From: an uncultured bacterium
GTDB taxonomy: Bacteria > Actinomycetota > Actinomycetes > S36-B12
Direction of reading: 5' to 3'
Assembly (NCBI GenBank): GCA_903909555.1
Contig: CAIVWG010000117.1
Span: forward strand, 1 to 35,488
Length of the DNA stretch: 35,488 bases
A program made the position numbers and the translations under genes. Shown piece by piece: positions 18,164-26,521 of the stretch (the first letter of the stretch is position 1; each line of letters starts with the position of its first letter). Under the pieces are notes generated by a model that saw only the letters and a program-made list of their open reading frames with translations, had not been told where the DNA came from and searched no databases.

Positions 18164-18934
18164 GTGGCACTTGTACGCGGCCTTGCCGACGCACCGGACG
18201 GCAGCGAAGCAGCGCACATTGTCCGGTCATCGATGAGTCGGGTGATGAAGGTCCACTCCGCGGCCATCTACCTGTGCCCGCCCGACTCGCGCGCCCTGTT
18301 GCTGGACGGGCAGGAGGGATTCCACGACAGCCTCGGGGAGTTGTTCGGGCGGATTCCCCTGGATGAGGACCTCCCGCTCAGCCACGCTCACGAGAACGGC
18401 GTCGAGATCGAGCTTTACCTCGACGGCCGCGACCCCACGCCGCCCGTGGAGGTGCTCCTCGGGCGGCACCCCGAACTCGATGGCGGGCGGATCCAACTGT
18501 GTCCCTTGCTTCGCCGCGGCAAGGCCCACGGCGTCCTCGCGTTGGCGGACCATGACGGCGCCTCGTCCCTGTCCTGGCAGCAACGGACCTTCCGTGAGGG
18601 GGCCGCGGCTGCCGTGAGCATCTGGGGCTGGACCCGACTCATGTCACCGGACGTCGCAGCACCTCGCCGGGACGATCACGGGATGACCGATCGCCAGCGC
18701 TCGATTCTGCTGCTCGTCGAACGCGGGTACACCAATGAGCGCATCGGGCGATCCCTGGGCTACTCGACGTCGACGGTCAAGGCGGAACTCGCACGGATGT
18801 TCCGCATGACGAGCACCTCGCGGCGTGAGCAACTCCTCGTGGTGGCGCGTCGGATGGGGTGGCTGACCGCGTTATCCGAACATGACGGTGAGGACGACCT
18901 CACTCGTCGAGGCGGTAGCCGACCTTCATGGTGA
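18164..18934 (+). CDS. LuxR-type HTH transcriptional regulator with N-terminal GAF-like domain
   Basis: C-terminal HTH MTDRQRSILLLVERGYTNERIGRSLGYSTSTVKAELARMFRMTSTSRREQLLVVARRMGW; N-terminal GAF-like VMKVHSAAIYLCPPDSRALLLDG...RIQLCPLLRRGKAHGVLALAD. GTG start; an in-frame TGA lies about 50 nt upstream. Confidence 0.8.
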   Translation: MALVRGLADAPDGSEAAHIVRSSMSRVMKVHSAAIYLCPPDSRALLLDGQEGFHDSLGELFGRIPLDEDLPLSHAHENGVEIELYLDGRDPTPPVEVLLGRHPELDGGRIQLCPLLRRGKAHGVLALADHDGASSLSWQQRTFREGAAAAVSIWGWTRLMSPDVAAPRRDDHGMTDRQRSILLLVERGYTNERIGRSLGYSTSTVKAELARMFRMTSTSRREQLLVVARRMGWLTALSEHDGEDDLTRRGGSRPSW

Positions 18935-19109
18935 CCTGGTAGTGACTGACCTTGCCCTCGTGGATGTGACCGCGAACCTCGACGACCTCAAACCAGTTGA
19001 GCCGATGCAGGGCGTCCGATGCCGAGGACACGCCGTTGCGGATGGCATCGTCGATCCCATCCGGCGAGGTGCCCACGATCTCGGTGATCCGGTAGGTGCG
19101 GTTGGGCAT
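18900..19109 (-). CDS. Dodecin family flavin-binding protein
   Basis: MPNRTYRITEIVGTSPDGIDDAIRNGVSSASDALHRLNWFEVVEVRGHIHEGKVSHYQVTMKVGYRLDE: canonical dodecin length and motif (W at the flavin site, H-EG-V-HYQVTMKVG). Confidence 0.95.
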   Translation of the reverse strand: MPNRTYRITEIVGTSPDGIDDAIRNGVSSASDALHRLNWFEVVEVRGHIHEGKVSHYQVTMKVGYRLDE

Positions 19110-19230
19110 GATGTCTCCCAAGGTCGAAGGAACGCCGTTGCATCGCGACGGTAATGCATGGCCGAACCCCGCGTCACGGATTCGCCAGGGAGAACCTCGA
19201 AGCCGTGCTACCACGGGGGATGCCCACGGG

Positions 19231-19302
19231 TGGGTCGCCCGGGGCTCGAACCCGGAACCTACGGATTAAAAGTCCGCAGCTCTACCGTTGAGCTAGCGAC
19301 CC
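19231..19302 (-). tRNA. tRNA-Lys(TTT)
   Basis: Reverse complement GGGTCGC-TA-GCTC-AACGGTA-GAGC-T-GCGGA-CTTTTAA-TCCGT-AGGTT-CCGGG-TTCGAGC-CCCGG-GCGACCC-A folds as a full cloverleaf; anticodon TTT; no encoded CCA. Confidence 0.95.
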
Positions 19303-19431
19303 GGAGGTTCCACTCATGGTGGAGGAGAACCGTCCGCTGAAGACTCCGCCAAATGTAGCGGGCGGGCGCGGCGCCGAGTGACTCGCACAAGCGGTGTCGA
19401 GAAGTGAATGGTTGAGGCCCCCGCAGATCGA

Positions 19432-21504
19432 CTACAGCGCGCGCAAGATCAGGCGGTTGGATTCCACCGTGCCATCCGCGCTTCTCATGAAGACGTACAG
19501 CGTCTTGCTGGTACGACGCTGCCAGGTGAACTCGCCGCGAGAATCAAGGATGATGCTGACAAAGCCTTGCGTGTACGAGTCCTGACCGGGGAAGCGTATC
19601 CACGGCTGCAAGACCGCGCCGACCCCGAAACCAGTGGTCGTTCCCGCTACTCTCACGAAGGACGCGCCCTTCACATCAGTGCGGGTGCCCGTGATCGTGA
19701 TGGTGGGCGCCGCTGGCTGCTCGGGGATGAACGTGCCAGAAGGTGCTGAAAACGCTCCCCACCCGGCGCCATTGAGTGCGCGCACGCTCGCGGCATACGG
19801 GGTGCCGTTGGACAGGGCCGCAATGGTGCATGACGTCGTCGGAGCGACGACGAGACATGACTGGCCGCCAGGTGACACGACCGCCTGATAGGTGGACACG
19901 GGGAAAGACCCAGAAGTCACCGGCGCCGTCCACGACAGCGACACCGACTCATCTCCAGCGACACCGGCAATTCCCACGGGCGAAGACGGCGGATACACGG
20001 GCGGAGGAGGTGGTGGGGGTGGCGGTGGCGTCGCAATCGCCGTGGCCACTTGGATGCGGTTGTACGAGCCATTCCACCGATACCAGGCCACAGCTTGGAT
20101 GAGGCCATCAGCCGACATGGCGGCCCTGGGCTCGTAGGCGCCATTTCCGGGGGTGGACATCGCTACTGCCGCTTCCCAACTGAGGCCTCCATCGGATGTC
20201 GATGCCGACTGCACAACCTCGGGGTCGGATGTCTCCATGGACCAGGCGACCGTCTGGTCCTCACCATCATCAGACATAGCAATCGCAGGTAGATCAGATC
20301 CCGTTGCGTCGGCTGGCCCGGACAGCCTCACGAGGGAACCCCAGGTGGCGCCACCGTCAGCACTGGATCGCGATTGCGCGTAGCCGGGGGAGGAGTCGAA
20401 GTACCAACTGATGGTGCGATGCGAACCATCGGCGGACATCGCCAGGCTCGGGTTGTAGTGATATCCGAAGTCCACCGACAGGTTGGTGGCCGAGCCCCAG
20501 GTGGCGCCTCCATCACTGGACGACCGTGACTGCACCACGTTGTTGCCGCGCACCCAGGAAGCCGCCTGCTGCAGCCCATCGGCGGACATCGCCACCGTGG
20601 CCCCCCTCGCGCTGGCTCCGGCCGCCGAGAGATCCACCGGGCTGCTCCACGTCGCACCACCATCTGAAGATGTGCTCATCTGGACCGTGTAGTTCGAGCC
20701 ACTGCTGTAAGACCAGGTGATCGCCTGATGCAGGCCATCAGCTGAGATCGCGATCGCGGGCGGCAACGCGTTTCCCACTACCGAGAGGTCACTCGCACTG
20801 CTCCACGTCGCACCGCCGTCTGAGGATGTGCTCACCTGCACGCGCTGGAATCCAAAGGCGCCGCGACGCCAGACGACAGTCTGTCGGCTGCCGTCGGAGG
20901 ACACCGCCACCTGAGGGTCGGTGGCATCCGACCCCGTCGCCGAGAGGTCCACCGGACTCGACCATGTCGCGCCAGAGTCACCGCTGGCACGGACCTGGAT
21001 GATCTTATTGGCCCCGTTGCTACGCCACCACGTGGCTGCTTGCACGGACCCATCGGACGACATCGCCAAGTCCGGTTCGGCCGCGGCAAGACCGGCCGCC
21101 GTCAGGTCCACCACCGCGCCCCATGTCGCCCCGGCATCCGGGGTCACGGCGTACTGAATGCGCATCTGGCTGCCAGAACCCTGGCGCCACAGCGACGCGA
21201 TGACCCGGCCGCTGGAGGACATCGCAAGACTCGGCTCGACTGCTTCACCCGTCGGGGACAGGTCGATCGTCGGTCCCCAAATCGGCGCGGTCGCCGGGGT
21301 CACGGTCGCCCTGCCGATGCCCGTGCGCGATGCTCCCCCGCCTGCGACGCCGAGGGAGGAGACCGCCCCCTGCGCCGCGTTGACACCTGCTCGCTCGGAG
21401 GCAGTGGCAGACTCCGCCAGCAGCGGCACCCCGACGCTCGAAGCGACGAAGGCCGCCCCGCAGGCGATCACTCCAGATCTGACAGCACCCCAACGACGTC
21501 GCAT
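19432..21504 (-). CDS. Secreted Asp-box (BNR/sialidase-like) repeat protein with polyproline linker, FN3 domain and C-terminal domain
   Basis: Seven S-x-D-x-G-x-T-W-type Asp boxes (SSDGGATWSSPVDLS) and eight AMSADG-type units; P10 linker; FN3 SPVGIAGVAGDESVSLSWTAPVTSGSFPVSTYQAVVSPGG; N-terminal hydrophobic signal. Confidence 0.85.
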   Translation of the reverse strand: MRRRWGAVRSGVIACGAAFVASSVGVPLLAESATASERAGVNAAQGAVSSLGVAGGGASRTGIGRATVTPATAPIWGPTIDLSPTGEAVEPSLAMSSSGRVIASLWRQGSGSQMRIQYAVTPDAGATWGAVVDLTAAGLAAAEPDLAMSSDGSVQAATWWRSNGANKIIQVRASGDSGATWSSPVDLSATGSDATDPQVAVSSDGSRQTVVWRRGAFGFQRVQVSTSSDGGATWSSASDLSVVGNALPPAIAISADGLHQAITWSYSSGSNYTVQMSTSSDGGATWSSPVDLSAAGASARGATVAMSADGLQQAASWVRGNNVVQSRSSSDGGATWGSATNLSVDFGYHYNPSLAMSADGSHRTISWYFDSSPGYAQSRSSADGGATWGSLVRLSGPADATGSDLPAIAMSDDGEDQTVAWSMETSDPEVVQSASTSDGGLSWEAAVAMSTPGNGAYEPRAAMSADGLIQAVAWYRWNGSYNRIQVATAIATPPPPPPPPPPVYPPSSPVGIAGVAGDESVSLSWTAPVTSGSFPVSTYQAVVSPGGQSCLVVAPTTSCTIAALSNGTPYAASVRALNGAGWGAFSAPSGTFIPEQPAAPTITITGTRTDVKGASFVRVAGTTTGFGVGAVLQPWIRFPGQDSYTQGFVSIILDSRGEFTWQRRTSKTLYVFMRSADGTVESNRLILRAL

Positions 21505-21697
21505 GGCGAATTCCGTCCCTGGAAGCAGCGGCGCACTCCCAACAGCACGCTTCGCCCTCAGCCGGTCTCGGCCCAGATCCCACGCGGCGCTAGTGGATCA
21601 CATACTGCTCAAGAAAGGAAGGTGAAGGAGCCAGACACCCTGACGCTCTCCGGAGGGCCTCTAATCTGGCACCACCCAGGCGAGAGGAGGGCCCACG

Positions 21698-22426
21698 GTG
21701 AGTCGGAACATGCTGCTGCTCGTGCTGGGCGCCCTGCTGGCCGGAGGCATCGCCACGCCCGTCCGCGCCGCCTCGACGACCCCGCCCTGCCTGCCGCACT
21801 GCGCGGGCGCGAGCCTCGCGGGTTCCGACCTCTCCGGCGTGAACCTGAGCCGCGCTGACTTCAGACGGGCTGACCTGTCCCGTGCGAACCTCTCCGGAGC
21901 CATCATCATGCTCACGGACCTGACGGACGCCAACCTGTCCGGCGCCGACCTCACAGGCGCGGTGCTCTCCGGATCCACGCTGACCAACACCGACTTCCGC
22001 GGTGCGAACCTGACGTCGGCCATGGGCAGCGGCATACGGGGAACGCCCACGCGGATGCCCAAGGACTGGGCCATCGTCCGAGCGCGGCCCGGGGGAATCG
22101 CGAATCCCCGGCTCCCCGGCTTCATCGCCGGCCCGGGGGCCGCCCTTCCACAGGCATACCTGAGCGGAGCCGACATGCGCGGCATGAACCTCGCCGGGGC
22201 GAACTTCACCTGCGCGGACGTGTCATGGGCCGACTTCCGGGGAGCCAACCTGACCGGGGCGAACTTCACCCAGGCCTGGATGCTGGCCCCCAAGATGAAG
22301 GGCGCCAATGTCACCGGGGCCATCTTCACCGGAGCGACGTTCGGGTGGTCCGGGGACCGGCCCGGCCCACGGCCCGGCTGCACGGCTCCCCTCGTCGACA
22401 TCACGCCTGCCGGGCTCCTGTCCTAG
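21698..22426 (+). CDS. Secreted pentapeptide-repeat protein
   Basis: Signal peptide MSRNMLLLVLGALLAGGIATPVRAA followed by A(D/N)LSxA-type repeats (GSDLSGVNLSRADFRRADLSRANLSGA...GANLTGANFTQAW). GTG start with GAGAGGAGG RBS-like sequence. Confidence 0.85.
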   Translation: MSRNMLLLVLGALLAGGIATPVRAASTTPPCLPHCAGASLAGSDLSGVNLSRADFRRADLSRANLSGAIIMLTDLTDANLSGADLTGAVLSGSTLTNTDFRGANLTSAMGSGIRGTPTRMPKDWAIVRARPGGIANPRLPGFIAGPGAALPQAYLSGADMRGMNLAGANFTCADVSWADFRGANLTGANFTQAWMLAPKMKGANVTGAIFTGATFGWSGDRPGPRPGCTAPLVDITPAGLLS

Positions 22427-24117
22427 CTCCGGAAGTCCGTGTCTCGCCACTCCCCCGGCGGCCGACGGCTGTCGAGTTCTTCCTCGCGAGCCCTCAGTTC
22501 GACGCGGCGGATCTTGCCCGACACGGTCTTCGGCAGGTCGGCGAACTCCAGGCGCCGGATGCGCAGGTAGGGCGGCACATGCTCGCGGGCGTACTCCAGG
22601 ATCGATCGCGCGGTCTCCTCCGTCGGCTCGTGTCCCGGTGCCAGGGCGACGTACGCCTTGGGCACGACCAGCCGGATCTCGTCCGGGGACGGCACGACCG
22701 CGGCCTCGGCGACCGCCGGATGCTCGATGAGGACACTCTCGAGCTCGAACGGACTCACCTTGTAGTCGGAGGACTTGAAGACGTCATCGGTACGGCCGAT
22801 GAATGTGATGTATCCGTCCTCGTCCCGTGAGGCGACGTCGCCGGTGTGGTAGTGCCCGCCGGCCATCGCCTCGGCGTTGCGCTCAGGATCGCCAAGATAA
22901 CCGGTCATGAGGCTGAGCGGACGCACGGCCAGGTCGAGGCAGATCTCGCCCTCGCCCGGACCTTCGACGCGCTCACCTGTCGTCGGATCCACGAGCGCGA
23001 CCGGCATGCCGGGCAGCGGCCGTCCCATGGATCCCGGCTTGACCGGCGCGCCCGGGGCATTGCCCACCATGGCGGTCATCTCGGTCTGGCCGAACCCATC
23101 GCGGACCGTCAGTCCCCAGCGGTCCTGCACCTGACTGATGACCTCCGGGTTGAGCGGCTCGCCGGCAGCCACGAGCTCTCTCAACGCGGCCGGTCGCTGC
23201 TGGAGGTCCAGCCCGATGAGCATTCGCCACACCGTCGGCGGCGCGCAGAACGCCGTGACCTCGTGCTCGCGCAGGAGGCGCAGCAGGACAGCGGGATCGA
23301 AGCGGGCGTAGTTGTAGGCGACGATCGTGGCCTGCGCGAGCCACGGGGCGAAGAAGTTGGACCATGCGTGCTTGGCCCAGCCCGCCGAGGAGATGTTGAG
23401 GTGCACGTCCCCCGGCTGGAGGCCGATCCAGTACATCGTGGACAGGTGTCCCACGGGATAGGAGCGGTGGGTATGGGCCACGAGCTTCGGGCGGCTCGTG
23501 GTGCCGGACGTGAAGTACAGCAGGAGCGGGTCCTCCGTGGCGTTGCCGGGGTGCGGCATAGGAGCGGCGGGCCGCTCGTACGCCGCGGACAGGTCGATCC
23601 ACCCTTCCGTCGCCTCGCCGGTGACGATCCGGAGGTAGTCGCCGGGCACCTCGGCGAACTTCACCGCGTCCGCCGGGTCGCAGATGACCGCCCGCGCCCG
23701 GCCGCGCTCGATCCGGTCCTCGAGATCGTGGGCCCCGAGCGCGGTCGTGGTCGGCATGATGACGCCGCCGATCTTCATGATGCCCAGCATCGAGTCCCAG
23801 AGCTCGATGCGGTTGCCGAGCATGACGATGACGGGATCGCCAGGCCCCAGGCCCATGTCCCGCAGGGACGCGGCCACCTGATCCGAGCGGTCGACGAGCT
23901 GGGAGAACGCATACGCAGTGGACCGGCCGTCTTCCTCGACGAGGATCAGGCCGGTGGCGGGGTTAGCCCGTGCCCACACGTCGAACCAGTCGTGCGCCCA
24001 GTTGAAGTCCGGTCCCACGTCCGGCCACCGAAAGAGTTCGACGGCGCTCGCGTAGTCGGTGCGCATACTGAGGAGTCGGTCTCGCGCCGCCATCAGCGCC
24101 TCGCCACCCGGTGACAT
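22423..24117 (-). CDS. AMP-dependent acyl-CoA synthetase (medium-chain/acetoacetyl-type ANL family)
   Basis: LLYFTSGTTSRPKLVAHTH (P-loop), FGQTEMTAMVGN, YHTGDVASRDEDGYITFIGRTDDVFKSSDYKVSPFELE, LPKTVSGKIRRVELR. ATG at 24117 preferred. Confidence 0.92.
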   Translation of the reverse strand: MSPGGEALMAARDRLLSMRTDYASAVELFRWPDVGPDFNWAHDWFDVWARANPATGLILVEEDGRSTAYAFSQLVDRSDQVAASLRDMGLGPGDPVIVMLGNRIELWDSMLGIMKIGGVIMPTTTALGAHDLEDRIERGRARAVICDPADAVKFAEVPGDYLRIVTGEATEGWIDLSAAYERPAAPMPHPGNATEDPLLLYFTSGTTSRPKLVAHTHRSYPVGHLSTMYWIGLQPGDVHLNISSAGWAKHAWSNFFAPWLAQATIVAYNYARFDPAVLLRLLREHEVTAFCAPPTVWRMLIGLDLQQRPAALRELVAAGEPLNPEVISQVQDRWGLTVRDGFGQTEMTAMVGNAPGAPVKPGSMGRPLPGMPVALVDPTTGERVEGPGEGEICLDLAVRPLSLMTGYLGDPERNAEAMAGGHYHTGDVASRDEDGYITFIGRTDDVFKSSDYKVSPFELESVLIEHPAVAEAAVVPSPDEIRLVVPKAYVALAPGHEPTEETARSILEYAREHVPPYLRIRRLEFADLPKTVSGKIRRVELRAREEELDSRRPPGEWRDTDFRS

Positions 24118-24287
24118 CGTGGTCGTCCCTCCCTCGCGCATCTCATCGCTTGGGCGCGTCGGCCCCATCGTGCCCGAGACCTGCGCGCCCGGGAAGACAC
24201 CACCGCTGGACACCTTCCTCCGGCCACGCCTAGGGTGAGGGCCCCGCCGCGGCACAAGGCCACTCCGGGCGAGTGGAGAGGCTGACT

Positions 24288-25898
24288 ATGAGGCACGCGA
24301 GTTCTGCGGCAGTCATCGCACTGGCCGTCGGAGGGGCGCTCCTCGTCGCGCCGGCAAGCGCTGCTCCCCTTCCCGTGGCCAGTGATTCGGTCGTCCAGGC
24401 CACGCCCACGCGCGCGGACCAGCGACCCAACTTCATCATCATCCAGACCGACGACATGATCGCCGACGACCTCAAGGTCCTGCCCGCCGTCAAGGCCCTT
24501 CTCCAGGACAAGGGGGCGACGTTCACCCAGACGCTCACGCCGTTTGCCCTGTGCTGTCCCTCGCGCGCGGTGATGATGACCGGGTGCTACCCCCACAACA
24601 CCAAGGTGAACGGCAACTTCCCGCCCGATGGGGGCTTCAAGGCCTGGGAGGAGAACAACGGCGAGCGCTTCGTCGCCTTCTGGCTGCGCCGCGCCGGTTA
24701 CCACACGACCCACATCGGCAAGTACATCAACGGCTACGGGATGTACAACCGTCCCGTCAAGAAGGTGCCGTCCGGATGGAGCGAGTGGCATGGCTCGGCC
24801 GATCCCTCGACGTACCAGATGTACGGCTACCGCCTCAACGAGTTCGTCAACGGCAAGTCCACGACCACGATGTTCGGCGACTTCTACACCGAGGAAGCCA
24901 GGAACTACGGGACCGACGTCTACACCACCAAGGCGCTGGAGTTCCTCCTCCGCCAGCAGCGCAGCCCCCGGCCGTTCTACCTCCAGGTCGCCTACCTCGC
25001 CCCGCACGTGGAGACCTATCCCCTGATCGACGGCGTCTGGAAGGGCAGCTGGGCCGATGTCGACAAGCCCGAGCCTGACTCGGGCATCAACATCGAGTCG
25101 ATTCCGCCGCGCCCCGCGCTGCGGCACCAGAACCTCCTGCCCAACGTCGAACTCCCGAAGGACCCCAGCTTCAATGAGGCCGACCGCTCGGACAAGCAGT
25201 CCTTCGTGCGCAACCTTCCGCCGCTGTCCGACGAGACGATTGCCGACCTCGAGGCCGACAACCGGTCGCGCAAGCTCTCCCTGCTCGCCGTGGACGAGGG
25301 CATCGCCGCCATCGTCGATGTCCTGAGGAGGACCGGGCAGCTCGACAACACCTACATCGTCTTCATGGGCGACAACGGCTACATCCTCGGCCAGCACGCC
25401 ATCACGTATGGAAAGTACTTCCCCTATGAGCCGGCACTGCGCCTGCCCATGATCATCCGGGGCCCCGGCATCGACCAGCAGGTCGTGAAGGGGATCACGT
25501 CGGAACTCGATGTCGCGCCGACCGTGCTCGAGCTCGCGGGCGTCGAGCCCACACGCCCCATCGACGGGGTATCGCTGGTGGACCGCCTCATGAAGGGCCG
25601 CCCCCTGGCCTCGCGGACGATCCTGCTGTCGAGCGGGCCGCAGAAGTCGGCGAACGGGACGAACCTCCCGCTCTTCGACGGGGTCCGCACGGCCCGGTAC
25701 TCGTGGTGGGTCTACGAGGACGGGTTCGAGGAGATGTACGACCTGCGCAAGGACCCCTACCAACTGCAGTCGGTCGCGAAAGACCCGCGCTACGCCGCGG
25801 TGCGGCTCGCGCTCATGGAGGAGTGGGAGCGACTGAGGGACTGCCAGGGCCCGGCGTGCCAGGCGCCCACCCCACGGCTGCCCGAGCCGACGCGGTAG
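24288..25898 (+). CDS. Secreted sulfatase (alkaline-phosphatase superfamily, FGly type)
   Basis: Signal peptide MRHASSAAVIALAVGGALLVAPASA; RPNFIIIQTDDM; sulfatase signature CCPSRAVMMTGCYPHNTKV; FMGDNGYILGQHAITYGK. Confidence 0.92.
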   Translation: MRHASSAAVIALAVGGALLVAPASAAPLPVASDSVVQATPTRADQRPNFIIIQTDDMIADDLKVLPAVKALLQDKGATFTQTLTPFALCCPSRAVMMTGCYPHNTKVNGNFPPDGGFKAWEENNGERFVAFWLRRAGYHTTHIGKYINGYGMYNRPVKKVPSGWSEWHGSADPSTYQMYGYRLNEFVNGKSTTTMFGDFYTEEARNYGTDVYTTKALEFLLRQQRSPRPFYLQVAYLAPHVETYPLIDGVWKGSWADVDKPEPDSGINIESIPPRPALRHQNLLPNVELPKDPSFNEADRSDKQSFVRNLPPLSDETIADLEADNRSRKLSLLAVDEGIAAIVDVLRRTGQLDNTYIVFMGDNGYILGQHAITYGKYFPYEPALRLPMIIRGPGIDQQVVKGITSELDVAPTVLELAGVEPTRPIDGVSLVDRLMKGRPLASRTILLSSGPQKSANGTNLPLFDGVRTARYSWWVYEDGFEEMYDLRKDPYQLQSVAKDPRYAAVRLALMEEWERLRDCQGPACQAPTPRLPEPTR

Positions 25899-25905
25899 GT
25901 CGCCG

Positions 25906-26424
25906 TCAGGGCAGGGGCGGGATGCGCGAGCAGGCCTCGTCGACCTGACCCCGGGTGACCCCCAGCGTCTCGCCCGTGGGGTCCGCGGCGAGCGCCTGCT
26001 TGGACAGCGCGAGGCCCGACTCGAGCTCGGACATGCCGGGCAGGTCGGGATAAGCCGCGACCACGCCGTCCACGATCGTCACGGCCTCCTGGAGCTTGGC
26101 CGCCGATTCCTCCGGGGGAGTCCCCGGCGCGACTGCGGCGCGGACGAGGTCGCACGCGTCATTGAGCTGTCGGGCCGCCTGCACGGTGTCGGCCGCCTGC
26201 CCGACGGTGTCGCGCCCGCTCTCGAGAGCGTCGCCGGCCGCCCCCACGGCATCACCGGCCGCGTCCACGACTCCCCCGGCCGCCTCGGCAAACCCGCCCG
26301 CGGCGGCCACGAGGTCGCGGCCCGCGCCGACGGCATCCCTGCCCGCCTCGCGCAGCGGCTGCACGACGACGAAGGCCGCGAGCACGACGGCCGCGGCCAG
26401 GAGCAGGACGAAGAGGCGCTTCAT
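25906..26424 (-). CDS. Hypothetical Ala-rich exported or membrane-anchored helical protein
   Basis: N-terminal TM MKRLFVLLLAAAVVLAAFVVVQPL; repeated AAGDAVGAAGDALESGRDTVGQAADTVQAARQ amphipathic segments. Confidence 0.6.
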   Translation of the reverse strand: MKRLFVLLLAAAVVLAAFVVVQPLREAGRDAVGAGRDLVAAAGGFAEAAGGVVDAAGDAVGAAGDALESGRDTVGQAADTVQAARQLNDACDLVRAAVAPGTPPEESAAKLQEAVTIVDGVVAAYPDLPGMSELESGLALSKQALAADPTGETLGVTRGQVDEACSRIPPLP

Positions 26425-26521
26425 TGCCCTTCACGGTACGAAGCGCCCCGCGGTGGACGCAAACGGGCGCGCGGGCCGTGACCGTTCGGAGACTGTGAGG
26501 CAGGACACCCCCGGGTGCGCG

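Noticed and set aside
17732-18217. 161-aa - strand ORF covering the C13 tract
   Set aside because: It overlaps the surface-protein signal peptide in another frame and the divergent promoter region, with no motif or credible start. The C13 tract is therefore interpreted as non-coding.
19231-19302. tRNA-Lys as an integration site for a genomic island covering the exported repeat proteins
   Set aside because: No integrase, no second copy of the tRNA 3' end visible in the window, and no mobile genes nearby; cannot be supported.
20002-20032. G/GGT-rich run as a possible G-quadruplex regulatory element
   Set aside because: It is fully explained by the proline-rich linker (P10) codons of the Asp-box protein.
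24093-25763. 556-aa - strand ORF antisense to the sulfatase
   Set aside because: Sulfatase motifs on the + strand are unambiguous; the antisense frame lacks domains.
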